64,000 nucleotides of DNA. It comes from Astropecten irregularis (taxonomy: Eukaryota > Echinodermata > Asteroidea > Paxillosida > Astropectinidae). The notes under the pieces are model-generated. The model did no database searches. It saw only the letters and a program-made list of their open reading frames with translations, and had not been told where the DNA came from. The translations under genes were made by a program, and so were the position numbers. The stretch is taken from NCBI GenBank assembly GCA_963971285.1, contig OZ020245.1, positions 24,628,983 to 24,692,982 on the forward strand. Direction: 5' to 3'. Below, piece by piece: positions 57,001 to 64,000 of this stretch. The first letter of the stretch is position 1. Each line of letters starts with the position of its first letter.

Positions 57001-60000
57001 TTTTCTAAAAGTTGGCACCATATGAAAAAAGATCTTAATAATTTTGAGGTTGGCCTAGGCCTAAAAAATATTATGTTACAGTAATGAATGATATGAGGGA
57101 AATCAAATAAATAAAGTAATCTAAAATGTAATCTAGAATGTATAGCGATTCAGACAACATGATGTGCTTGAATTAGAAAATATCATCTGCACTGGAAGTG
57201 ACAAATAGTTGTTATTTTTAATTGGTTTATTATTATTATTGTTGTTCTTGATTTGTTTTAAATTCCTTACTGCCCATCTCTTAAATTAGATTTGCGCCCA
57301 GAACTGATGCCTTTCTCCAATGGGGAGAAAAGTGACATGATTCCTGCTGATGGTATTTCCGTTTCCTTTGACGTTGATGGCTGCACATACTTAGCACTGG
57401 ATGAGATCGCTGTGTGGGACAGTGTGATTACTGAAGATGATATGTTGTCCCTCAGACTTGATCCATTCAACGAGACCGAGGAAGAATTGCCTACAACCGG
57501 TTAGTAAATTACTGGTCTGGTATAATACTTACCATTGTACTGTCCCAAATACACTGACCAAGGGTCAAGCGACATGAATGGCCGATGGGGCGGGGTTATG
57601 CTTAGCGGCACTATCTAATATCATACTTGCAGTACAGATTAGCCGTACGCCTTATGTTAATGGATTTGTCCCAAATTGTCAATTACATTTGATAAATTAC
57701 TCTAGTCAGTTTTTCATGTGGCTTATGTAACAATTTCACTGAATTTCAATGAAAAAAAATAAAACCATATCATCTTTGAGTGGGCCGAAATATGCCTAGA
57801 TCACTGAGTTTTTTTAAGCTATTCTATGTATCTTAACTGATCCTTGAAATATAGCAGTATATGTGTGGTCAGCTTTCATGTTGGAAAAGCAACCAAACCA
57901 AAGTAAATTGACAATTTGGGGCACTGCCAACATAGGGCATGATAGGGCAGCTATAGAGTGCATGTGCACTACCTCAGAGTCAGAGGATGCAGGTTCGATT
58001 CCCCTTTCAGTCTGTAGTCTTTGGGCGTTTACGAAACGGTGGATTAAGCTCAGGCTCCAGCTCTGTCATCCATGTGATGAAAATGTAGGTTGTGGTTTTT
58101 AATTCAACCTGAAGCTCTGTTTTCCTTTTCAAACCAGATAATCTACTTCTGTACTGCAGTCAAATGCCTCTATTTTGATACTCTTTATTTTAGAATGGAT
58201 TCAAGAAATGGAGCCAGAGCAGGAGCCTGGGCCCAAGCCTCCGTTTTGTAAACCCCCTTTGTTAAACTCACTGTGTTTGTATCTTCCATATCTCTGCATG
58301 GACTCACGCACTGAGTCTCAAATAAACATCAGCATCAGTCAAAAACTAATCACCCATTTCACTTCACTCTTCTCCATTTTATGTGCATCAAGTGAGTAAT
58401 TGGTTGCATGTTTTTTTCAAACATCTGTTTCCCTTGATTAAAGGTAGTAACATACTTTGGTAAGAAGCCAAAACAGAAATGTTCACAGATTTACGTATAA
58501 CTTTCAGGGTATGGAGATTATATGCTGGTAGAAACTTACCATTAAAATGTTTCCGCCTGAAATTCTGTATTTATACAGAAATTAGTAAAACAACGACTGA
58601 AAATCTTTTTGATCTTTTAAAAGATCAAAAATAAAAGAGAAAAGACTTCAGAATTACTGTAGCCGTTTTTCCCGATTTTCTCAAAAAGTTGGCACCGTAT
58701 GGGACTGAAATTTTCACAGATGACTGTGACTGTAACTTCCTTCATATTTTTGCCCATGAATCTGTACTTCCATGACAAAAACTAAAGTATGATACTACCT
58801 TTAAACTTGCCATAACATCAGGGTCATTTTGAGTGCTACAAACTTGTCTTTGTCTTTGCATGTCACCATCAACCATCATCCTGTCATCTAGGAATGTCAT
58901 TATTTCAATTCAGTTTTCACAAGCACTCAAGAAACAACCACTGAAGAGCCGACTACCCCTATAGAGACCAGTACCATGATGACATCCACTGAATCGGAGA
59001 CAAGTACAGAGATGGTCTCCACAGAGCCCACCACCACAGTGAAGCCTGCAACTACAAAGCCCACCACCACAGTGAAGCCTGCAACTACAAAGCCCATCAC
59101 CACAGTGAAGCCGCCAACTACAAAGCCCATCACCACAGTGAAGCCGCCAACTACAGAGGCCACTACCAAGAAGCCCAGAGAGACTCCTGGTGGCATTTTC
59201 CCAACAACTCGCCATGAAACAACTACCAAACCGCAGAAGACTACGCGACAAGACAGAGAACCAGACACAACCTTGTCTGTTGATGACAGCACAAGATCAC
59301 ATTCTGATCCGGGTGTGTACTTGGCCCCATCCCATTGGACAAATTTAAAGATTATTTAAATGAATCTCTACATTTCTTTCATACACGCAGTGCACTGGGC
59401 ATGCTGTCATTCATTCTCATTTCATTTTTCAATATCGCATGGTTTATCATAAGCATGATTTCATTGCATCCATCTTAGGTAGATAGAGGAGGAACCCATA
59501 ACCTGTAGGGGAATCCCCTATCTCCAATGGTTACCACTGCAGGTAGATAGAGGAGGAACCCATAGCCTATAGGGGAATCCCCTATCTCCAATGGTTACCA
59601 CTGCAGGTAGATAGAGGAGGAACCCATAACCTGTAGGGGAATCACATATATCCAATGGTTACCACTGCATGTAGATGGAGGAGGAACCCATAGCCTATAG
59701 GGGAATCCCCTATCACCAAGGGGCTGTCACTGTAGGTAGATAGAAGAGGAACCCATAACCTGTAGGGGAATCCCCTATCTCCAATGGTTACCACTGCAGG
59801 TAGATAGAGGAGGAACCCATAACCTGTAGGGGAATCACATATATCCAATGGTTACCACTGCAGGTAGATGGAGGAGGAACCCATAGCCTATAGGGGAATC
59901 CCCTATCTCCAATGGTTACCACTGCAGGTAGATAGAGGAGGAACCCATAACCTGTAGGGGAATCACATATATCCAATGGTTACCACTGCAGGTAGATGGA

Positions 60001-63000
60001 GGAGGAACCCATAGCCTATAGGGGAATCCCCCTATCTCCAATGGTTACCACTGCAGGTAGAAAGAGGAGGAACCCATAATTGTAGGGGAATCCCCTATCT
60101 CCAAGGGGCTGTCACTGTAGGTAGATAGAGGAGGAACCCATAACCTGTAGGGGAATCCCCTTTCTCCAATGGTTACCACTTCAGGTAGATGGAGGAGGAA
60201 CCCATAGCCTATAGGCGAATCCCCTATCACCAAGGGGCTGTCACTGTAGGTAGATAGAAGAGGAACCCATAACCTGTAGGTGAATCCCTATCATCAATGG
60301 TTACCACTGTAGGTAGATAGAGGAGGAACCCATAATTGTAGGGGAATCCCCTATCTCCAAGGGGCTGTCACTGCAGGTAGATAGAGGAGGAACCCGTAAC
60401 CTGTAGGGGAATCCTCTATCTCCAAGGGTTACCACTGCAGGTAGATAGAGGAGGAACCCATAACCTGTAGGGGAATCCCCTATCTCCAAGGGTTACCACT
60501 GCAGGTAGATAGAGGAGGAACCCATAACCTGTAGGGGAATCCCCTATCTCCAAGGGGCTGTCACTGCAGGTAGATAGAGGAGGAACCCATAACCTTTAGG
60601 TGAATCCCCTATCTCCAATGGTTACCACTGCAGGTAGATAGAGGAGGAACCCATAACCTGTAGGGGAATCCCCTATCTCCAAGGGGCTGTCACTGCAGGT
60701 AGATAGAGGAGGAACCCATAACCTGTAGGTGAATCCCCTATCTCCAATGGTTACCACTGCAGGTAGATAGAGGAGGAACCAATAACCTGTAGGGGAATCC
60801 CCTATCTCCAAGGGTTACCACTGCAGGTAGATAGAGGAGGAACCCATAACCTGTAGGGGAATCCCCTATCTCCAAGGGTTACCACTGCAGGTAGATAGAG
60901 GAGGAACCCATAACCTGTAGGGGAATCCCCTATCTCCAAGGGGCTGTCACTGCAGGTAGATAGAGGAGGAACCCATAACCTTTAGGTGAATCCCCTATCT
61001 CCAATGGTTACCACTGCAGGTAGATAGAGGAGGAACCCATAACCTGTAGGTGAATCCCCTATCTCCAATGGTTACCACTGCAGGTAGATAGAGGAGGAAC
61101 CCATAACCTGTAGGGGAATCCCCTATCTCCAATGGTTACCACTGCAGGTAGATAGAGGAGGAACCCATAACCTGTAGGTGAATCCCCTATCTCCAATGGT
61201 TACCACTGCAGGTAGATAGAGGAGGAACCCATAACCTGTAGGGGAATCCCCTATCTCCAATGGTTACCACTGCATGTAGATAGAGGAGGAACCCATAACC
61301 TGTAGGGGAATCCCCTATCTCCAAGGGTTACCACTGCAGGTAGATAGAGGAGGAACCCATAACCTGTAGGGGAATCCCCTATCTCAAAGGGTTACCACTG
61401 CATGTAGCAACAGGAGGAACCCATAACCTGTAGGGGAATCCCCTATCACCAATGGGCTGTCACTGCAGGTAGATAGAGGAGGAACCCATAACCCATAAAT
61501 GGTTATTTCTATTCAAAATAGATGCCAGCTGCCTCACACAATTTCAAATATAAGTACATCCCAATATAAATTATCTAATCAATCTAATTCAATTGCTAAT
61601 TTTTTTTCTTCAGAAATTAGCATTGAATTCATTTTCTGTCTTATTTCTTTTTACAAGGTGATGTCATAACTCTACCTGACGTTGCTGAAAGGGTAAGTTA
61701 GCAAGAAAACCAACAAACATTTGGTTCTCACAGAAAGAAAGCTAGATTCAATGGTTTATAATTGTTGCTAGAGACATGGATAGAAATATCAAACCTTTAT
61801 CCTTTTCATTTATCTATTTTTGGTTCATATATTTTGTTTTGGGGGTTGGGGATTGAGGTTTTAATGTGATGTGGGTCAAATCTCGCATACAGCAAATGGA
61901 CACAACTTTTTAAGATTTCATTCCGGTCAGTCAAAATTGTACTGATTGCACTATGTTCTCATTTTTTGTATGGAGGGAATACACCTATAACCCAAGGACT
62001 TGTCCATGCAACATCTGTTGCATCCCCATGACAGTCTAATTAGGGCCCAATTTCATGACTGTGCTTACCCTAAGCATAGAATTGGCGCTTAGCGGAAGCA
62101 GAAAATTCTGTGCTTATTACAATCGATCCTATTTCATTGTTTAGCAAGGAATCCTCAGTTGTGAGTGTGCATTGTTTGCCCTTATTTATGGATTTAATTC
62201 TAACTTTGACACTAGCCCCGTAAGCGAAGAATGAAGATCATAAGCGCCAAATTCTACAGTAAGCATGAAATAATTGGGACCTTATATTGACATTATAGCT
62301 ATAAAGTCCAATACAAACAATCAATAATACTCATTTGACTATTATCTTAATTGTTGAATGTGTGTTTTTAAAACCCATCAATGGAAGCGTTTATAATGAC
62401 TCGAATTTTTTGTCCATTTCTGAAAAATTCATAACATATGCATTATATGCATGCATCTGACCCCTTGTGACGTCAAACTGAGACTTGTTGCAAACATAAA
62501 TGCTGTGAGTGAACAAAGCCATGTGCATAATGCTACATGTACATGTATTGTATGTACAAAATGCTTTCCTTCTTTGACTTTAATACAGATTCGTTATAGC
62601 GGAAACTACAGTGAAGTGGAGAATTACATAAAATTCGTCAGTGACTACCTGCTTGAGCACGGGGAAGATGTGACTCAAGATGACAGCGATGAGATCTTGA
62701 TGATCTTTGAAGCCATAGGCACCAAATTTAACGCAAATTTTCACTTGGAAAAAGCAGAGAGGGAATCGTTCCTGGAGGTAATGTGTTATTTGAAAGCCCA
62801 GTTGGACTATAGTTGGGCTTTGTGAAATCGACCCCAGACCAAGCCTTAGTGAATTTGGCGGAGGCCACGGATGACATGGCCTTCGTTGCCCTGGTTCTTG
62901 GCCTTGGTGCCCCCTTCAAATGAGACATTGTGATTTTCCAATGGAAGTGCCCCTTGCGATGGACAAACTTGTGGTCTTGCATGAACCAAATTCAAGGCCT

Positions 63001-63556
63001 GCCAGACCATTTAGGTTTTGGACTAGCTCAGCTCTGCTAAATAAATACCTGACTTGGCTCAGTGTGATCCATAATAAATTAATATTGGACTGGGTCAGTA
63101 TATTGGACTCTGAGAAAAGTTGCGGTTTTAATATAAATACAATCAAACTGTGATCATCACGTCTGATGCCCAGTCTTCGAAATTTCTAGCCATACATGCA
63201 AGTTTTACCACATTTACTCAAAAGGCTATTCATATCCCGTCACTGGGCCTGGAAATAAGGTTTGGTGAGGGCAAGACCAATTTTCCATAGCAATGGGCAC
63301 TTCCATTGGAAAATCATAATGTCTATGGAAACATTTGAAGAGGCACCAAAGCCAAGAACCAGGGCAACAAAGGCCATGGCCTCCGTGGCCTCCGTTTATT
63401 TCCAGGCTTGCTGTCATCATATTCATGTTAGCCCTACAATCATGAGATGATTACAGAGTCTTGGAATTGTTGTCATCAAGCTGTTGTTTTCCTCCACAGA
63501 TATACATGAGGATTACAAACTCAATTATTGAGATCAACAAAAATATTACAGATAAG
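39033..63556 (+). CDS. Gene B: adhesion GPCR paralogue, N-terminal part (3' end beyond window)
   Basis: Spliced gene with exons 39033-39074, 49245-49287, 50647-50742, 54375-54613, 55970-56108, 57290-57499, 58914-59312, 61658-61692, 62589-62777 and 63500-63556. They join in frame for 483 codons and continue past the window. Order: signal peptide (residues 1-17), concanavalin-A-like domain (about 29-240), Thr/Pro mucin-like stalk (about 250-390), first GAIN helices (about 390-483). Exon boundaries and intron phases match gene A one for one from the YW exon to the stalk, and the product matches in domain order, so the two are tandem duplicates. Sequence identity is low outside the core motifs, which points to an old duplication or fast change of the ligand-binding region. 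Membrane core and GPS are not in the window, so the call as an adhesion GPCR rests on the parallel with gene A and would fail if the downstream exons encode something else. Confidence 0.87.
39354..39608 (-). repeat. R1 element, partial, with TAGGCCTA insertion
   Basis: Follows the R1 consensus from the gatcaaaa...tttctggataaat block to the terminus, which reads gatagtaGGCCTAtaccttt instead of gatagtaccttt. Confidence 0.75.
40099..40218. repeat. Inverted-repeat element (ctgaaaggtatagc ends)
   Basis: Arms ctgaaaggtatagctacg and cgacgctatacctttcag. Inside, gacacttgcacggccccaaa resembles 21905-21960. Confidence 0.65.
40446..40791 (-). repeat. TTAA-ended miniature element (R1), reverse
   Basis: tttaaggtaatattatactt at left; the right end is shortened to aaagtatgcctttaa. 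Confidence 0.85.
41049..41212. repeat. Inverted-repeat element (cggtttcacaaactgacacg)
   Basis: cggtttcacaaactgacacg occurs at about 41052 and 41102, and its complement cgtgtcagttcgtgaaaccg at about 41189. Confidence 0.7.
41621..41992 (-). repeat. TTAA-ended element family R2, short copy
   Basis: ttaaagggagcatatatgat at left, attgtacctttaa at right. Same ends as 9466-9988 in reverse, with about 150 bp less inside. Confidence 0.8.
41993..43284. other. Gene B first intron, no recognised feature
   Basis: No splice-supported exon or clear repeat. Confidence 0.35.
43508..43633. repeat. Short MITE (GGGTGCATTCGTTTAGCT), second copy
   Basis: Same inverted ends as 20093-20221; the interior is reversed (cgggtcagcccttact). 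Confidence 0.85.
45055..45608. repeat. Foldback element interrupted by a hAT-like MITE
   Basis: Outer arms gtggatcggtttgcggaaac and attttcgcaaaccgatct, plus aacgtttcgactag / agaaacgttgagacc closer in. A 300-bp element is inserted at 45202-45501. Confidence 0.75.
45202..45501. mobile_element. hAT-like non-autonomous element with 8-bp target duplication
   Basis: Ends CAGGCGCGGTTCTA and TAGAACCGCGCCTG, flanked directly by CTCCTGAC on both sides (45194-45201 and 45502-45509). An 8-bp duplication and CAG..CTG ends fit the hAT superfamily. No transposase; the interior is rich in tttggggggcta words. Confidence 0.9.
46226..46570 (-). repeat. TTAA-ended miniature element (R1), reverse
   Basis: ttaaaggtaataccatactt at left, gatactatctttaa at right. 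Confidence 0.9.
46571..47791. other. Gene B first intron, no recognised feature
   Basis: Nothing supported; AT-rich. Confidence 0.35.
47792..47891. repeat. Short inverted-repeat element (cagcaaccaatttcacgaaa)
   Basis: Arms cagcaaccaatttcacgaaa / tttcgtgaaatcggctgctg and ggcgtaa / ttacgcc. About 100 bp. Confidence 0.75.
48366..48737. repeat. MITE family R4, third copy
   Basis: tgtggttcttatttcccgac at left, gaaatgagaaccacagtaat at right. The outermost left bases are degraded. Confidence 0.83.
48783..49147 (-). repeat. TTAA-ended miniature element (R1), reverse
   Basis: Full-length with intact ends; 97 bases before exon 49245. Confidence 0.93.
49245..49287 (+). CDS. Gene B exon 2: N-terminal linker
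   Basis: Acceptor catgacag at 49244, donor GTAAGT at 49288; phase 0 in, phase 1 out. Reads FASEYTDQYGGISS. Chosen because it is the exon that joins the signal peptide to the LamG-like domain in frame. A TTAA element ends at 49147, 97 bases before it. Confidence 0.72.
49345..49860 (+). repeat. Two diverged tandem units with unit-specific stem words
   Basis: Units at about 49352-49600 and 49640-49855 share acaaactttattta, ttctaaa.a.cctccaaacc, acttgaaatt and gggagcattctc. Unit 1 repeats gggagaca/tgtctccc; unit 2 repeats gggggaa/tttccccc. Confidence 0.7.
50134..50548 (-). repeat. TTAA-ended element family R3
   Basis: ttaaaaggatggtacagcat at left, accacccctttaa at right. Carries a GGCCTA insertion at about 50432 compared with 56431-56805, and a palindromic insertion tagagatacatgtatatctc near its right end. 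Confidence 0.78.
50647..50742 (+). CDS. Gene B exon 3: start of LamG-like domain
   Basis: Acceptor ttttgcag at 50646, donor GTAAGT at 50743; phase 1 at both ends. Reads VDVYNRAIAYWNLNSLDNDG, then SFAQDQGFCSDE. AYWNL is the typical first strand of concanavalin-A-like domains. Counterpart of gene A exon 2413-2514. Confidence 0.87.
51225..51584 (+). repeat. TTAA-ended miniature element (R1)
   Basis: Left TTAA intact, right end mutated to ccttta|tc. Otherwise full-length. Confidence 0.9.
52915..54216. repeat. Cluster of three R1 pieces with unrelated insert
   Basis: A reverse copy starts at 52915 and breaks at about 53242. About 420 bp of other sequence with G and C runs follows. A forward copy runs from about 53668 to 54030, then a reverse right-half copy to 54216. 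Confidence 0.75.
54375..54613 (+). CDS. Gene B exon 4: LamG-like domain
   Basis: Acceptor gcctggcag at 54374, donor GTAAGT at 54614; phase 1 in, phase 0 out. Contains KELNGAVKLKQDAPG and CSNGFTVSFWLSMK. Counterpart of gene A exon 4436-4662, but with more cysteines (CPTNPDMC, ENCMLL). Confidence 0.9.
54670..54906 (-). repeat. CAGGGTGTCCC-ended element, half copy
   Basis: From tcaatacacacataatgtgt to ggggggacaccctgtata. Starts 57 bases after the donor of exon 54375-54613. Confidence 0.8.
55021..55474. repeat. CAGGGTGTCCC-ended element, complete copy
   Basis: cagggtgtccccaaaaaacg at left, cctgggacaccatgtata at right; same two-arm layout as 16609-17044. Confidence 0.8.
55970..56108 (+). CDS. 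Gene B exon 5: LamG-like domain, alternative donor possible
   Basis: Acceptor atccacag at 55969. Reads IMFNGEDRKIYFKAGDTSVS and ends with DEWLWNHIGMTWNKG. Two in-frame donors exist: GTATGG at 56109 (chosen, CAG before it) and a weak GTCTAA at 56097. They differ by 12 bases, four codons (GLNP). Counterpart of gene A exon 5426-5594 ([12 protein letters not shown]). Confidence 0.82.
56264..56848 (-). repeat. Dispersed ccaatttcatagagct element interrupted by R3
   Basis: caccaatttcatagagctac at left and gcagctctatgaaattggtc at right. The TTAA element 56431-56805 sits inside it. Confidence 0.78.
56431..56805 (+). repeat. TTAA-ended element family R3, nested
   Basis: TTAAAGGGATGGTACAGAAC at left, TCTGTACCATCCCTTTAA at right: intact inverted ends and TTAA on both sides. 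About 375 bp, no coding. Confidence 0.88.
57290..57499 (+). CDS. Gene B exon 6: end of LamG-like domain
   Basis: Acceptor taaattag at 57289, donor GTTAGT at 57500; phase 1 at both ends. Contains DGCTYLALDEIAVWDSVITE and DDMLSLRLDPF, the closing 'DE..vW...l' strands. In gene A this part shares an exon with the stalk; in B the stalk has its own exon. Confidence 0.88.
58027..58253. repeat. Foldback element with ggctcc-type arms
   Basis: tttacgaaacggtggattaa at left, aagcctccgttttgtaaacc at right; interior ctctattttgatact as in 23549-23781. A tRNA-like piece (gcaggttcgattcccc) lies just before, near 57990-58010. Confidence 0.7.
58438..58804 (+). repeat. TTAA-ended miniature element (R1)
   Basis: Full-length with both ends; 109 bases before the stalk exon 58914. 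Confidence 0.92.
58914..59312 (+). CDS. Gene B exon 7: mucin-like Thr/Pro stalk
   Basis: Acceptor caattcag at 58913, donor GTGTGT at 59313; phase 1 at both ends. It encodes repeats of TTTVKPATTKP and ITTVKPPTTKP, four units coded by a tandem repeat of 33 bp, then a basic/acidic linker (RQDREPDTTLSVDDSTRS). No hydrophobic segment. Strong O-glycosylation is expected from composition. Confidence 0.87.
59477..61497. repeat. 64-bp minisatellite, about 31 copies
   Basis: Unit begins ggtagatagaggaggaaccc and contains taggggaatccccta. Three end variants alternate (aatggttacc, aagggttacc, aaggggctgtc). Around 60420 and 60802 a block of the same variant order recurs at about six units' distance, a sign of higher-order duplication. 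It lies in the intron after the stalk exon of B; the open frames on the minus strand are repeat by-products. Confidence 0.96.
61658..61692 (+). CDS. Gene B exon 8: short linker into GAIN
   Basis: Acceptor ttacaag at 61657, donor GTAAGT at 61693; phase 1 in, phase 0 out. Reads GDVITLPDVAER. It is the only in-frame bridge seen between the stalk and the next exon, and takes the place of gene A exon 8052-8188. Confidence 0.72.
62046..62282. repeat. Inverted-repeat element (gcccaatttcatg)
   Basis: Outer arms gcccaatttcatga and tgaaataattgggacc; inner tagaattggcgcttag and taagcgccaaattcta. Confidence 0.7.
62589..62777 (+). CDS. Gene B exon 9: GAIN subdomain A helices
   Basis: Acceptor taatacag at 62588, donor GTAATG at 62778; phase 0 at both ends. 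Helical sequence IRYSGNYSEVENYIKFVSDY to EKAERESFLE. Counterpart of gene A exon 8993-9193. Confidence 0.87.
62869..63396. repeat. Inverted pair of about 130-bp repeats
   Basis: ggatgacatggccttcgttg to tgcgatggacaaac (62862-62975) is matched in reverse by 63285-63396 (cattggaaaatcataatgt, agccaagaaccagggcaac, aaggccatggcc). About 290 bp of unrelated sequence lies between. Confidence 0.75.
63500..63556 (+). CDS. Gene B exon 10: GAIN helix microexon
   Basis: Acceptor ctccacag at 63499, donor GTAAGG at 63557; phase 0 at both ends. Reads IYMRITNSIIEINKNITDK. Counterpart of gene A exon 10780-10827. No further exon is seen before the window ends. Confidence 0.82.
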
Positions 63557-64000
63557 GTAAGGATGCTTTTATTTGATTAAGGTGCCGTGATAGGCCTTTC
63601 TACACAGTTAAGGCCGTGTCTGAAGGATGCACCTAAGTAAATAGTCCCAAAACCCGTCCGCCGAGCTCATTAGTTAAGCACTCAATATATTATAAATGAG
63701 AGAGTTCTGAGAGCCATAAAATTGAGGGATTGAAGAAATATGGCACTGGACCTCCTGACTGAACTGTGGGCTTCCGTTTGTGACCATTTTGATGCAATTT
63801 GGTGAGAAAGTGGGTCCATTTCAATCGCTTTGCAGAGGGATGTTTTTTCAAAATGGCTTCTTTGACTGGAGTGATCCATACCTTGTTGTTTTAGGGGTTG
63901 TCAGCTGAGAATGAGTATATCTCAAAAATTTGATGGTCAATCCACCATAAAATGAAAAGAAAATGAAAGGTGACATGTTCATCATAATTTTTCTGTGCAA

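Noticed and set aside
58910-59292. Two long minus-strand frames
   Set aside because: Antisense shadows of the Thr/Pro stalk exon of gene B.
59477-61497. Possible CRISPR-like array of regular repeats
   Set aside because: Units are contiguous 64-bp repeats with no unique spacers, in an animal intron; this is a minisatellite.

Overview
The window is animal genomic DNA: AT-rich, with small coding exons that have GT-AG introns of about 0.1 to 10 kb and a dense load of short inverted-repeat elements. The protein type, the many miniature transposons and the recurrent word TAGGCCTA suggest an invertebrate deuterostome. An echinoderm is my first guess and a lancelet or hemichordate is possible; the species cannot be settled from the sequence alone.

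Two genes can be supported, both on the + strand and clearly tandem paralogues. Gene A (exons from 2413 to the stop at 27309, 24 coding exons, 972 codons visible, first exon(s) not found) encodes an adhesion G-protein-coupled receptor. It has an N-terminal concanavalin-A-like (laminin-G/pentraxin-like) domain, a Thr/Ser-rich mucin-like stalk, a GAIN domain with a GPS cleavage motif, a seven-helix secretin-type membrane core and a short cytoplasmic tail. The membrane core resembles group D receptors (ADGRD1/GPR133) most. Gene B starts with a signal-peptide exon at 39033 and runs off the right edge (10 exons, 483 codons seen). It has the same domain order and the same intron phases as far as the start of its GAIN domain; its GPS and membrane core must lie beyond 64000.

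Layout: 1-2412, repeats and unassigned sequence. 2413-6239, ligand-binding domain and stalk of A. 8052-17715, second stalk exon, GAIN and GPS of A. 18150-27309, membrane core and tail of A, with a spliced 3' UTR reaching about 28176. 28177-38880, intergenic, including a 0.95-kb C-rich minisatellite. 39033-59312, signal peptide, ligand-binding domain and stalk of B, with a 10-kb first intron. 59477-61497, a 2-kb minisatellite of 64-bp units. 61658-63556, start of the GAIN domain of B.

Most intronic and intergenic DNA is recognisable repeat: a TTAA-ended miniature element of about 365 bp with some 17 copies, two related TTAA families, a hAT-like element with a perfect 8-bp target duplication, elements ending in CAGGGTGTCCC, several foldback elements, tRNA-derived pieces and tandem arrays. 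A less ordinary signal is the 8-mer TAGGCCTA, present at least 19 times by eye; in one matched pair of repeat copies it is a clean 6-bp insertion.
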